Positions 1 to 8,804 of a stretch of DNA of 61,605 nt are shown here, in pieces. Origin of the DNA: Bradyrhizobium oropedii (GTDB lineage: Bacteria > Pseudomonadota > Alphaproteobacteria > Rhizobiales > Xanthobacteraceae); contig NZ_JACMYO010000024.1 in assembly GCF_020889685.1 (NCBI RefSeq), positions 1 through 61,605 of the forward strand, written 5' to 3'. A model generated the notes under the pieces. That model had not been told where the DNA came from and made no database searches. It was given only the letters and a program-made list of their open reading frames with translations. The position numbers and the translations under genes are program-made. How positions within the stretch are numbered: the stretch's first letter is position 1; each line of letters starts with the position of its first letter.

Positions 1-24
1 CGAACCGGTTGCAGTGCCGGTTCG
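1..24. repeat. Inverted repeat at left edge
   Basis: Bases 1-8 (cgaaccgg) are the exact reverse complement of bases 17-24 (ccggttcg), with an 8-base loop. It could be a terminator stem or half of a larger palindrome cut by the window edge. No T-run follows on either side within view. Confidence 0.4.
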
Positions 25-544
25 CAATCGGCCCGTCCGCATCCGAATGCGGCACGCCGCGTATTGCAACTGAAGCGCTATGCATCCCGAACGCAATGTT
101 TGGAAAATCGCCATTTCCGCCGGGCTGCTGTCGACGCAGTCCATGATCTGCATATGCGCCCAGTTAGTCCAAGACCTTAGCGAGTGGCATCGTAGTGGCT
201 CGCGTTGACCTTGACTTGGATAGCTAGGCGACGGCGTTGCTAACGTTCCATCTTCAACGGAATACCCCGGAATTTCCAACAGCTCTCTGTAAAGAGGCGG
301 TAACAATTCGCTTGACGGTGATGATGCGAGTGCGCGTCACGAGACGGCGACCGCGCCTTTCCGGTGCAGAGCGGTTAGTCGGTGCGCATCGCCGCCTTCC
401 GCACCGCTAGGAAAAGGTTGAGCAAAGTCACGAGCGAAATCATTGAAGCGACGAGAGACGGTGGCGAGATTTTCCCGGCTCTCTGCAATTTCTTGGGAAT
501 GGCCGGGGCTATCCGCCTATTGCCGGTCTCGCATGGAGAAGAAG
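25..544. other. Gap without a clear gene
   Basis: No convincing gene is seen. One short frame at 80-208 (+) would give 42 residues with a weakly hydrophobic start (MHPERNVWKIAISAGLL), but it lacks a clear ribosome binding site and is left uncalled. The rest is moderately GC-rich, without the strong codon bias of the flanking genes, which suggests degenerate intergenic DNA. Confidence 0.4.
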
Positions 545-733
545 ATGACCGACGAGCAGTTGATGCGCCTGAAGGTCTACGGGAACAATGTCCAGCGCTA
601 TCGCCGATTGCTCGAGGGCAACCTAACCGAACAAGAGAGGGAATTCGTCGAAAGGCGCCTCACGGAAGAACAATTGGCGATCCAGAGGCTAAGGACGAGT
701 GGCCTCGTACATGGCACGTCGAAGATACTGTGA
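545..733 (+). CDS. Small hypothetical protein (62 aa)
   Basis: A 62-residue charged protein beginning MTDEQLMRLKVYGNNVQRY and rich in Glu, Arg and Leu, predicted to be helical (NLTEQEREFVERRL). I chose the ATG at 545 because ggagaagaag lies directly upstream; an in-frame ATG at 533 and a longer frame from 443 have no such site. No domain is recognised. It is probably a small cytoplasmic helical protein of the conserved-hypothetical class. Nothing in the neighbourhood indicates a function. Confidence 0.55.
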   Translation: MTDEQLMRLKVYGNNVQRYRRLLEGNLTEQEREFVERRLTEEQLAIQRLRTSGLVHGTSKIL

Positions 734-1031
734 ACGGGTCTCCGCGAGACTATGGGATCGCGCTGATTTTGACCGGAGTGTCGGGCCGCAGCGTGTAAAA
801 AAGAACTGGCTCTCGAGAGTTCCCGGCTTGTTCTAGGGGCTCGCCAAGCAATGGCGGTCCTTAACGCTCAGCAATCACAGTCGAATTCCGCAGGGGCCCA
901 ACTTGTTCCACGAAGGCGTCGTCATTTTGCCCCGCCTCGTTCCCCGATGTCTCATTTTGTTCATATGTCTTACTAGGTAACACCAGTGTCATTTGTTCGC
1001 GGTCCGTTTCGCCGACACGCGAGGCAGTCGA
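734..1031. other. Gap, nothing recognised
   Basis: About 300 bases without a supported gene. It contains a 10-base palindrome (ctctcgagag) near 810 but no terminator-like T-run or recognisable promoter. Confidence 0.35.
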
Positions 1032-1226
1032 TCACGGCCAAGCCCGAGCATTGCCCGCAGGTGCCGGTAGAGCGTCGGTCAAAGCCTGCTTGATGCGTTC
1101 GGCCTGCTCCTTCGACAGCTTCTCGGCAAAGCGGCCACCCTTTTCGATCTGCGCCGGCCCCTTGAGGTCCCGATCATAGACCATCCAGTCGGTGCTTCCT
1201 TTCCGAACGAGGAATCTAGCCTGCAC
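1032..1226 (-). CDS. Small hypothetical protein (about 64 aa)
   Basis: The protein-like part reads ARFLVRKGSTDWMVYDRDLK and then GRFAEKLSKEQAERIKQAL, which resembles short conserved hypothetical proteins of Bradyrhizobium as I remember them; no search was possible. The frame stays open upstream to 1349, but that extension (CWEFQCPSLGTNRHRS and similar) looks non-coding, so I place the start at the GTG at 1226. The ribosome binding site is weak, so the start is uncertain. Function unknown. Confidence 0.45.
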   Translation of the reverse strand: MQARFLVRKGSTDWMVYDRDLKGPAQIEKGGRFAEKLSKEQAERIKQALTDALPAPAGNARAWP

Positions 1227-1654
1227 TGGCGCGCTGAACTTCAACGATGCCTCCCAATCGGTCAGTCCGCCGGTCCCAAAAATACACGACCGGTGGCGGT
1301 TTGTTCCTAAACTGGGACACTGAAATTCCCAGCACCGCCTAGACTGCAAGGCCTATGCCGATAGACCCCGATTTCAGCGAACCATGTCGCGGCCTTTGAA
1401 GGGCAAAGACCTTGAGGTGGTCGATTTCCGAAATCGTGCGCTCTGTATGACGTGGAGCCAGCCAGTCCTCACAGCTCGGCCATCCGCCATGCGGTTTCCT
1501 GGATGAGGGCGATCACGGGATGTCGGCCCAAGGCCGGCGTGATGGCGAACCTCTGGCGATTCTGTTTCCGAGGCACTCATCGATCAGGTTCAAGGCCGCA
1601 GTCCGAGCGTCCGCGGCCTCTTCGTCCTGCTTGTCGTGATGGCGGTCTCGCAGA
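1227..1654. other. Gap with possible gene remnants
   Basis: No intact gene is supported. On the minus strand near 1460-1560 one frame reads FAITPALGRHPVIALIQ and then AWRMAEL before a stop, which looks protein-like but has no start with a ribosome binding site. It may be the 3' end of a decayed gene. Confidence 0.3.
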
Positions 1655-2440
1655 TCAGCGCACTGACCACGGCCATGCCGACGGTTGCGGCTTGTTGGCT
1701 TGCGGGCGTGCCGAATTCGGCGCCGGCTTGTGCGTCTGGGTGACATTGGTCGGCCGCCGCGGACGCGGCAATGGTATTTCGGAGGTTACCTTTGGCAGTT
1801 CCGACGTCTGCTCAGGCGCTTCAGCCTCCACCTTTGGTGGTGAGGCGTTAGCGATCAGACGGGCCAATTGCTCCTGGCTTGCGTTGAGCCGCTCGGTGAC
1901 CGTCTTGCTTTCCTGCGCCAACTGACTTTGGGCAGCCTTGATTTCGTCGATGACATTGTTGTTGCGTGCCATTTCCGCCTGGCCCGCCGTGATTTGCCTT
2001 GTCACGCTATCATTGTCGCGGACCAGTTGTTCTTGCCTCAGCTGCAGCTGTTCTACCGCTTGCCTCAGGACAGCGAGATCGCGCGCCATCGGTCCGAGCT
2101 GCTGTGCCAGGTCGGGAGAAAGTGCGGCGGAGGTCGGCGCAATGTCTTTCGGCTGGACTTGTGTCAGCGGTGTAGGGTTCGAGGAGGGTACGACCGCTGT
2201 ACCAGCGGAGGACCACCACCAAGCACCGCCACCAATGGATGCCAGCAACACAAAGCCGACGGCGGCCGGGTAACGCCAATCTCTCAATCGTTGAATCGTT
2301 GCCAGCAGCGCGCGAGACACTTTCATGCTGGTCGGCGGGCGCGAGGGGCTCACTCCCACTTCGCGCGCGAGGTTCGAAAGCTGCTCCTCCAAGCTCGCGA
2401 GCTGCCCTTCCGCAACCTTGTTGTCCAGTGTGGAGTCCAT
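1655..2440 (-). CDS. Membrane-anchored coiled-coil hypothetical protein (261 aa)
   Basis: Starting MDSTLDNKVAEGQLASLEEQ, the protein has an N-terminal helical segment. One transmembrane helix (YPAAVGFVLLASIGGGAWWW) lies around residues 60-80. A long Gln/Ala-rich coiled coil follows at about 110-200 (repeats such as LRQAVEQLQLRQEQLV), then a Pro/Lys-rich tail. This predicts a single-pass protein with a periplasmic coiled coil. I chose the ATG at 2440 because ggagcgccaa precedes it; a start at 2464 is also open. The architecture fits conserved hypothetical membrane proteins of Bradyrhizobium. No enzymatic motif is visible. Confidence 0.7.
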   Translation of the reverse strand: MDSTLDNKVAEGQLASLEEQLSNLAREVGVSPSRPPTSMKVSRALLATIQRLRDWRYPAAVGFVLLASIGGGAWWWSSAGTAVVPSSNPTPLTQVQPKDIAPTSAALSPDLAQQLGPMARDLAVLRQAVEQLQLRQEQLVRDNDSVTRQITAGQAEMARNNNVIDEIKAAQSQLAQESKTVTERLNASQEQLARLIANASPPKVEAEAPEQTSELPKVTSEIPLPRPRRPTNVTQTHKPAPNSARPQANKPQPSAWPWSVR

Positions 2441-2639
2441 TTGGCGCTCCGTATCAAATATCAACCTGATCCGACTGAGGGCAGAACTAGGGGCAACAAT
2501 TGCCCAACTGAGTCATCATTGAGGCACGCAAATGGGAGAGCGTGTAGCGTACTGCAGCTTAGGCAAGGAGGGAAGCGGCTCGGCACGCTTGAGCTCACTT
2601 GGACCGCGAGGTTACTAGTCAGACGTTGAACGTCCACCT

Positions 2640-2866
2640 TGAACTTGCTGTGGACCTCTTCAGGGCGGCGCATACTGCGATGATGCTATCGGCGGCGTCA
2701 GCCTGCACCACGAAACAACCGGTCTCGTCAGCCACGCTTGCAGCGGCTCCCGCCGCCGGTCCATGACCGCAACGTTGGCGCTCTCCGACGAAAGCCGCCG
2801 CGCGACGGCCGCTCCTATTCCGGTGCCATCACCCGTTACCAAGGCAGTTCGTTCGCAAAATCTCAT
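2640..2866 (-). pseudogene. Frameshifted N-terminal remnant of an SDR dehydrogenase
   Basis: The minus strand from 2866 encodes MRFCERTALVTG, DGTGIGAAVARRL and VAVMDRRRE. This is the first strand, glycine-rich NAD(P) motif (TGxxxGIG type) and acidic cofactor position of a short-chain dehydrogenase. Near 2750 the reading shifts: a neighbouring frame continues with ADETGCFVVQADAADSIIAV, exactly the next expected SDR strand. The rest of the roughly 250-residue enzyme, including the catalytic Tyr-Lys, is absent. It is a truncated, frameshifted relic next to the MarR-led catabolic region. Confidence 0.6.
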
Positions 2867-3123
2867 ATGTTCGCCTCGCCCCCGCCCGATGCCACTCACG
2901 TTTTCGTCAAGCAGGACGACAAGCTGCTTGCCGGCGATCTTTCGTTGCTATCAGACAGACCTACCGGACCGAGCCCGCCTTGGACTCAAGCGCAGACACG
3001 TCAGGCGCATGCGGCCGTGTCGGCTGATCGCTTCGGACTGCACCGTCGCGGTCAAAATGGAAGATGCCCGAGAGGAAACGAGGGCCTCGGTTGCAAGCTT
3101 CGTCACACCGAAGGTCTAGTATT

Positions 3124-3139
3124 TATTTCAAGTATAAAC
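3124..3139. promoter_or_regulatory. Candidate regulator site upstream of marR
   Basis: The 16-mer tatttcaagtataaac lies in an AT-rich patch of a 460-base non-coding stretch before the MarR gene at 3329. A near copy, tatttcaaccataaac (14 of 16 identical), lies upstream of the racemase-fold gene at 10945-10960. Sharing between two promoters of one cluster suggests a common operator. The binding protein is not known from sequence. Confidence 0.4.
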
Positions 3140-3328
3140 CATCAACGTCGGCTACAGGATCATCACGGCGCTCGTTGGAAAACTGCGGAGATCGCCTCCG
3201 CCGAGCCAGTCGCCGCAGATTCCCAGCGCTGGCGCGCCGGTTCGGTGCGGCTTGAACGAGCCTTGAATTTACTTTTGGCACGAACTATCTTGCGGTGACA
3301 TCAGGGCCGTCGCCTTCAACGGGCCCGG

Positions 3329-3853
3329 ATGCCCAGGAGATTTGATTTGGCACTCGCGAAGGAGTCCCCACCGGTTTCACCGAGGAGCGGGGTTGATCAG
3401 GAGGCCGAGTACAGGGCTCAGACACGGCTTTGGCTTCGGCTGCTTGCCTGCACAACGCTGATCGAGGGTGAGCTGCGGCGCCGGTTCCGCGAGGAATTCG
3501 ATTTCACGATGCCACGCTTCGACGTGCTGGCCCAGCTCGACCGCGAACCGAGCGGATTGGTGCTGGGAGAACTGCCGAAGCGCCTGATGGTCTCCGCCGG
3601 AAACCTCACACCGATCGTCGATCGTCTGGTCGAGGACGGTTTCATCACCCGCACGCCTTCGAACCTGGACCGGCGCGTGCAGATCGTCTGCATGACCGTC
3701 GAGGGCCGGAAAGCCTTCAGGCGCATGGCCAAGAGCCACGGCTCATGGCTGGCAGAGCTGCTGGCGGGATTCCCGGCTGACCGGCTCGACGCCTTGACCG
3801 GCGAGCTCGACGCGCTCAAGGGCGCCGTCAAGGACGCGATGCAGAAGCCGTGA
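3329..3853 (+). CDS. MarR family transcriptional regulator
   Basis: This is a 174-residue winged-helix regulator. After about 30 non-conserved residues come the MarR dimer helices (LWLRLLACTTLIEGELRRRF), then FDVLAQLDREPSGLVLGELP, the recognition region (LMVSAGNLTPIVDRLVEDG) and the wing (DRRVQIVCMTVEGR). It is a paralogue of the MarR gene at 28748; both share LWL, FDVLAQLDR, VS-GN and RL. MarR proteins usually repress catabolic genes until they bind an aromatic acid or its CoA ester. It is convergent with the CoA-ligase operon and probably controls this cluster. The first ATG is used; the true N-terminus may be shorter. Confidence 0.85.
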   Translation: MPRRFDLALAKESPPVSPRSGVDQEAEYRAQTRLWLRLLACTTLIEGELRRRFREEFDFTMPRFDVLAQLDREPSGLVLGELPKRLMVSAGNLTPIVDRLVEDGFITRTPSNLDRRVQIVCMTVEGRKAFRRMAKSHGSWLAELLAGFPADRLDALTGELDALKGAVKDAMQKP

Positions 3854-3866
3854 ACGGAGATGGCTC

Positions 3867-5501
3867 CTAGCGCCGCACCCGCACGCCGGCCGCCTCCCGA
3901 TCCCAGGTATCCGGGGTCACGCCCGCATCACGCAGCGCGCCCTTCCTGATCTTGCCGTTCTCCGTCAACGGCATCTGGCTGACGATGCGAACATAGCGGG
4001 GAATCGCAAAATAGGCGATCCGCCCTTCGCAATGCCTGACGATATCGACGCCCTGCAACGATTGGCCGGGCTCGAGCAGGATTGCGGCGGCGACCTCGTC
4101 CTCGCCCAATTCGGACGGCAACGGGTAAATCGCGCAAGCCGCAACGGCCGGGTGCGACTGGATGGCCTGCTCGACCTCCCATGAGGACACATTCTCCCCA
4201 CGCCTGCGGATCGAGTCCTTCATGCGATCGATGAAGCGATAATGCCCATCCGGATCACGGACCACGCGATCGCCGGAGTGGAACCAGAGGTTTCGCCAGG
4301 CCTCGACCGTCTTCTCCGGCATGCCGAAATAGCCGGTGGCGAACGCAAACGGTTCGCTGGCGCGAAGGACGAGCTCGCCGGCCTGGCCATCGGGCAACTC
4401 TGAATCGTTCTCATCGACGATGCGCGCTTCGACGCCATCAGCCAGATGCCCCATCGCCCCCGGGCGATCCGACGGGATCGATCCCGCGAACACGAAGTTG
4501 GTCTCCGCCGATCCATAGCCGTCGATCAGCGGCACACCGAACCGTTCGAGGAACGGCTGGTGGATCTGCTGCGGCACGCCGCCCCCGAGCGCGACGCGAA
4601 GCCGATGCGCGCGATCGTCGTCCGTCCCAGGCTGCGCCAGCAGCATCGATGCCATCGCGCCCAATAGATAACCGACGGTTGCTTGATGCGCCCGCGCCGC
4701 CGCCCAAAATCCCGAGGCCGAGAATTTCGGCTCGAGGACGTAGGTGCATCCATTCAGCATCGCCTGATAGAACGCGTTCAGCGCGTTGGTGTGGAACAGC
4801 GGCAGCGTCGTGAACAGCACGTCGCCCTCGCGGATCCCGAGCGCCCGCGCCGAATAGATGCCCCACCAGAACAGTTGCGCCTGCGGACAGCACACGCCTT
4901 TGGCCGGCCCCGTGGTGCCCGACGTGTAGAGGATGGCAACGGTGTCGCCGGGACGCACCGCACCTGGGCGCGCCTCATCGCCAAGGACTGGCAACGGCAC
5001 CGACGCCGTCCTTGTCTCGGTGATCGGCCCGATCGTCCATCTCCGCGACGGCAGCTCGACCTCGGCATCCACGGTCTCGATTGCGGCAAGAAATGGAGCT
5101 TCGACAACGAGAAGCGCGGGCCGCGCGTTGCGAAAAATATGCGACAGCTGCAAGCCGCGCAGCGCGGTGTTGATCGGCACCACGATCGCGCCGAGCCACG
5201 CGCAACCCAGATAGACCTGAAGAAATTCCACCCGGTTCGAGCACATCAGCGCAACCCGGTCGCCGGGCTTGATCCCGGCGTCGATCAGCGTCTGCGCAGA
5301 TGCGGCCGCGATCGCGGCGGTCTGCACGTAAGTCCAGCGCGTCTCCCCGGCGACGAGCAGGATGCGATCGCCGTAACGCTTTGCCTGCCGCGTCAGAATG
5401 GTGGACAGGATCCTGTCCTGCGGCGGAAACAAATCGACCGCGCGCGCCCAGACGGTCGGCGCATTGCCCTGTTCCATCGTCTTGCCGGCGTCTGCCTGCA
5501 T
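3867..5501 (-). CDS. AMP-forming acyl-CoA synthetase (first copy)
   Basis: This ANL-superfamily ligase (about 544 aa) activates a carboxylic acid with ATP and CoA. The phosphate-binding P-loop YTSGTTGPAKG is near residues 192-202. The mid-protein YGSAET region, SGDRVVRD and the C-terminal Lys motif (TENGKIRK) are present, so it should be active. It is the last gene of the leftward operon and follows the binding-protein gene by about 30 bases. I chose ATG 5501 because ggag lies 6 bases upstream; ATG 5519 is the alternative. The context suggests an aromatic or indolic acid such as an oxidised indoleacetate. Substrate is inference. Confidence 0.88.
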   Translation of the reverse strand: MQADAGKTMEQGNAPTVWARAVDLFPPQDRILSTILTRQAKRYGDRILLVAGETRWTYVQTAAIAAASAQTLIDAGIKPGDRVALMCSNRVEFLQVYLGCAWLGAIVVPINTALRGLQLSHIFRNARPALLVVEAPFLAAIETVDAEVELPSRRWTIGPITETRTASVPLPVLGDEARPGAVRPGDTVAILYTSGTTGPAKGVCCPQAQLFWWGIYSARALGIREGDVLFTTLPLFHTNALNAFYQAMLNGCTYVLEPKFSASGFWAAARAHQATVGYLLGAMASMLLAQPGTDDDRAHRLRVALGGGVPQQIHQPFLERFGVPLIDGYGSAETNFVFAGSIPSDRPGAMGHLADGVEARIVDENDSELPDGQAGELVLRASEPFAFATGYFGMPEKTVEAWRNLWFHSGDRVVRDPDGHYRFIDRMKDSIRRRGENVSSWEVEQAIQSHPAVAACAIYPLPSELGEDEVAAAILLEPGQSLQGVDIVRHCEGRIAYFAIPRYVRIVSQMPLTENGKIRKGALRDAGVTPDTWDREAAGVRVRR

Positions 5502-5531
5502 GTCGCACTCCGACACCATCCTGCCGCTCAG

Positions 5532-6689
5532 TCAGGGCAGCAGCTTGTATTTTCCATCCTCGATCTGAACCAGGATACGCGAGCGATCATCGACGCCGTG
5601 CCGGTCCGCCGGCGTGTAGGTGTAGACGCCCTGCGTCCCGGCCAGCTCCTTGGTGGTGAACAGCGCCTGGCGAAGCGCGGCACGGAATTCCGGCGAGCCC
5701 GGCTTGGCTCCGGTCGCCAACGCGCGCTTGGCCGCATCGACGAGCACCAGCCAGCCATCGAAGGAATAGGACGAGAACGAGTCGGTCGGCGGCTCGCCAT
5801 TCGCCTTTTCGAATGCCGCGCGGAAATCCAGCGCAACCTTCTGGATCGGATTGCCGGCCGGAAGCTGCTCGGCCGCGGTCACCGGCCCGGTCGGGCAGAT
5901 GATCCCGTTGGCAGCCTTGCCGGCGAGCCGCAGGAAATCGGCACTGATCAGTCCGTGGTTGCCGTAGAGCGGCCCCTTGTAGCCACGCCCGGACAAGGCG
6001 ATCACCGGCAACGCTCCCGGCGTTCCGGTGCCGCCGAGCATGATGGCGTCGGGCCGCGCCGCCAACGCGCGCAACACCTGGGCCGTCACCGACGAATCCG
6101 ATCGGGCGTATCGCTCGTTGGCAATGACCTTGATGTCGGCGGCCTTGGCGCTCTGCGACAGCGAGTCGTACATGAGGTCGCCAAACGCATCCGAGAAGCC
6201 GATGAACGCGACGGTCTTCAACCCCCGCGCCTTCATGTGATCGACGATGCCTTGAACGAGAAGCGGCGTCGGTTGCGGAGTCTGCACGACCCACGGCCCG
6301 CCATCGCCCGGCGGCACCGGCGCGATCGGTGACACCGCGATCATCGGAATCTTCATCTCGATCGCGGCGGTCGCCATCGCCAGTGTCTGCGGCGCACCCG
6401 ACGTGCCGATCAGAATGTCGACCTTCTCCTGTTCGACGAGCTTGCGCGCGTTGCGCGCCGACGCCGTCGGATCGGAGGCATCATCGAGCTGGATCACGCG
6501 GAGCTTTTCACCGCCGACTTCGTCGACATAGGCCTCGCCGGCCGCAATCCCCTTTGCGTTTGGAATCCCGATCGACGACACCAGGCCGCTGAGGCCGGTG
6601 ACGAAGCCGACCAGAATGTCCGCCTGCCCGGCCTGCGGAACGGCGACCAGCAGCGCGGCGGAGGTCAGCAGGGTCTTCATCGAGATCAT
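5532..6689 (-). CDS. Liv-type ABC transporter substrate-binding protein (first copy)
   Basis: A 385-residue periplasmic binding protein of the Leu/Ile/Val type I fold. It has a signal peptide (MISMKTLLTSAALLVAVPQA) and a mature start at ADILVGFVTGLSG. The start at 6689 has aaggacag just upstream. It is clearly paralogous to the binding protein at 11515, sharing LIQLDD-type and SDPTASARNARKLVEQEKVD motifs and the SSYSFD region. No permease or ATPase lies in this operon, so it may share the ABC machinery at 12710-16229. These proteins often bind aromatic acids as well as amino acids; here it may capture the catabolic substrate. Confidence 0.88.
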   Translation of the reverse strand: MISMKTLLTSAALLVAVPQAGQADILVGFVTGLSGLVSSIGIPNAKGIAAGEAYVDEVGGEKLRVIQLDDASDPTASARNARKLVEQEKVDILIGTSGAPQTLAMATAAIEMKIPMIAVSPIAPVPPGDGGPWVVQTPQPTPLLVQGIVDHMKARGLKTVAFIGFSDAFGDLMYDSLSQSAKAADIKVIANERYARSDSSVTAQVLRALAARPDAIMLGGTGTPGALPVIALSGRGYKGPLYGNHGLISADFLRLAGKAANGIICPTGPVTAAEQLPAGNPIQKVALDFRAAFEKANGEPPTDSFSSYSFDGWLVLVDAAKRALATGAKPGSPEFRAALRQALFTTKELAGTQGVYTYTPADRHGVDDRSRILVQIEDGKYKLLP

Positions 6690-6746
6690 GGCACCTGTCC
6701 TTCTTGATTTGCGTTTCTTCTGTCGGGCAAGCGCCACCCGATCGCT

Positions 6747-7529
6747 TCAGTTCGCTGAAACCAACGCGATGACGCGCAACGGGCTGCCGGAACCGTTCTG
6801 GATCTTCAAGGGCGAAGCCACGATCACGGCACCGGTGGCGGGAAGCTGATCGAGGTTGCAGAGACACTGAAGGCCATAGCGGCCTGCACCATGCAGGAAG
6901 TGATGCGCCGGATAAGGCGGCTCGAAATGGCCGGCCTGGCCTGCGTCGGTGCCGATCGTCTCGGTGCCGAATCCGATGATGCCGCGCTCCTCAACCAGCC
7001 ATTTCATGACGGCCGGATTCGGACCCGGCGTGTGCGCGCCGTCATCCCTGAGATTGGAGTAGTCGCGCCAGCCCTTCTTCGACCAGTCGGTGCGCAGCAG
7101 AACCCAATGCCGTTCGGGAATCCGTCCGTGCTTTGCCTCCCAGGCTTCGACCAGCGGCACCGTCAGCAGGAAGTCCGGATCCTGCGCTGCGCCCGCCGAG
7201 CAGTCGATCACGCATGCCGGCGCGATCATGTCCTTGGCCGGCATCGAGTCGACGGAATTGTTCGGCAGGTCCTTGCCGGTGAACCAGTGAATCGGCGCAT
7301 CGAAATGCGTGCCGGTATGTTCGCCGAACGTCACGTTGTTCCAGTACCAGGCGGGACCGCGGCCGTCATAGCGCGAGATCTCCTGAATCCGAACGGGAGC
7401 TGCCTGGCCAAACTCCGGCGGCAGCACGATGACCGGAAAATCCGGACTGAGCGTGAAGGTGAGATCGACGACGCGCACCGCGCCCGACGAGATCGCACCG
7501 GCCAGCTCCAGGAGATTCTTGCTTTGCAT
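6747..7529 (-). CDS. Cyclase-family metal hydrolase, candidate isatin hydrolase
   Basis: This is a 260-residue member of the cyclase/kynurenine-formamidase family (PF04199). The signature metal motif HTGTHFDAPIH is complete, with His71, His75, Asp77 and His81 as probable ligands. The family hydrolyses cyclic or N-acyl amides; characterised members include kynurenine formamidase and isatin hydrolase, which opens isatin to isatinate in bacterial auxin degradation. It sits between the DUF35-SDR fusion and a binding-protein gene, in a window with a Rieske oxygenase and a 2-oxoacid oxidoreductase, so isatin hydrolase is my preferred role. Family assignment is firm; the substrate is inferred from context. 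Confidence 0.82.
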   Translation of the reverse strand: MQSKNLLELAGAISSGAVRVVDLTFTLSPDFPVIVLPPEFGQAAPVRIQEISRYDGRGPAWYWNNVTFGEHTGTHFDAPIHWFTGKDLPNNSVDSMPAKDMIAPACVIDCSAGAAQDPDFLLTVPLVEAWEAKHGRIPERHWVLLRTDWSKKGWRDYSNLRDDGAHTPGPNPAVMKWLVEERGIIGFGTETIGTDAGQAGHFEPPYPAHHFLHGAGRYGLQCLCNLDQLPATGAVIVASPLKIQNGSGSPLRVIALVSAN

Positions 7530-7562
7530 TGTGACGTCCTCCCGCTTGGTTGAATCTTGGTC

Positions 7563-8804
7563 TTATTTGTCGAGCTCGCGCTCGAGCGCTTTCGGATTCG
7601 CTGCAAGACGCTGCCTGATTTCCTCGGCAACGTCCCCGACATAGATCTCCTCGAGCCCGCCCCGCAGCGCGGACACGATGGCCTGCGCAACGGCGCGTGG
7701 CGCGACCTTGGGCGGTGGCACGGTCTGGAACCACTCGGTATCGACCGGCCCCGTGAACAGGTTCATCACCTTGACGCCGCCCGGCCTGAGCTCGGCACGA
7801 AGGCAATGCGACAACGACAGGCAGGCGGCCTGCGACGCCGAGTAGGCACCGAAAGCCGGCCAGTTTACCAGCGCATGGACCGACAGGATATTGACCCAGG
7901 CGGCGCTGCTGTTGATGCCATCCGCACCCCGCATCCGCATGGCGGGACCGAACGCCTGCGCAAGGTTGATGAAGCCGAGATAGGCCTGGTCGATCTCGTC
8001 GCGCGCGATGCTCGTGCCCCTGCGGTCGAGCAGGCCGCCGGGCCGTACATATTCCGTGGTGTTGACGAGGATATCGACCTTGCCGCCGATGTCGGCCGCG
8101 AGATCGGCCGCCGACTTTTCGTCTGACGCGTCGAGCGTAACGACTTCGATCCCCTGCTGGCCGTGCAGCAGCTGCTCGCCGGCAAACGGCCGCCACGGTT
8201 CGGCAACGCCGACGAACACCGTCTTCGCACCCGCAGCCTTCAGCGCCGCGACCGCCTCCTGGCCGATCACGCTGCGGCCGTTGGTCACGAGCACACGACG
8301 GAATTTCGGATCGGCCGTCATTTCCCGCCACTGCCTGTCATCTGCCATGTTGGGAGTCCCCCCCTCGGGTCGGGCGAAGGCCACCGCCTGACCGCTCTTG
8401 TCGAGCTGAAACGACATCACGACCGGCGCGCCTTCGACGCAGTCGGCATGCAGATGCGCCACCATGGTCGGCCCGCAATCCATCTTGACGAGACCAATGC
8501 GCCAGGGCGCCCGCTCGCGGAAATAAACGTCGCTCGGTACGCGTGCCGTGGTTTCGGCCAACAGCACGCCGCGACGCGGCGCATCGACGAAGGAAAGGCC
8601 GGCTGACAGGCAGGCGGGACATGCTTCGCGCGCCGGATAGGCGAAGGCGCCGCAGGCCTCGCAGCGCTGCAGCATGAAGCGTCCTTCGGCGGCGGCGCGC
8701 GTGAACCCGTGCGATGTCCGGCTGCGCGGCCGCGGCGGCGATGCCGGAAGCCGCGTCCGCAGCAGCGGGTTCTTGCGCCGAGGTGGCTGAACCGGATCGA
8801 TCAT
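7563..8804 (-). CDS. Fusion of DUF35 OB-fold/zinc ribbon with an SDR-like domain
   Basis: The 413-residue protein has two parts. Residues about 30-155 form a DUF35 module: a zinc ribbon with Cys48-x2-Cys51 and Cys62-x2-Cys65, then an OB-fold (RRGVLLAETTARVPSD, APWRIGLVKMDCGP). Residues about 168-413 form a Rossmann SDR domain (RRVLVTNGRSVIG, VDILVNTTEY). The SDR active site is altered: the usual YxxxK reads YSASQ, with Gln replacing the catalytic Lys. DUF35 proteins dock on thiolase-fold enzymes and carry the acyl-CoA; its partner overlaps it by 4 bases (ATGA at 8801-8804). I infer a two-subunit retro-aldolase or thiolase complex in which the SDR part is structural or cofactor-binding. Confidence 0.85.
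   Translation of the reverse strand: MIDPVQPPRRKNPLLRTRLPASPPRPRSRTSHGFTRAAAEGRFMLQRCEACGAFAYPAREACPACLSAGLSFVDAPRRGVLLAETTARVPSDVYFRERAPWRIGLVKMDCGPTMVAHLHADCVEGAPVVMSFQLDKSGQAVAFARPEGGTPNMADDRQWREMTADPKFRRVLVTNGRSVIGQEAVAALKAAGAKTVFVGVAEPWRPFAGEQLLHGQQGIEVVTLDASDEKSAADLAADIGGKVDILVNTTEYVRPGGLLDRRGTSIARDEIDQAYLGFINLAQAFGPAMRMRGADGINSSAAWVNILSVHALVNWPAFGAYSASQAACLSLSHCLRAELRPGGVKVMNLFTGPVDTEWFQTVPPPKVAPRAVAQAIVSALRGGLEEIYVGDVAEEIRQRLAANPKALERELDK

Noticed and set aside
4683..6332. Long open frame (549 codons) on the plus strand
   Set aside because: It is antisense to the CoA ligase and binding-protein genes, rich in Arg/His/Gln with no domain; a by-product of high GC third positions.
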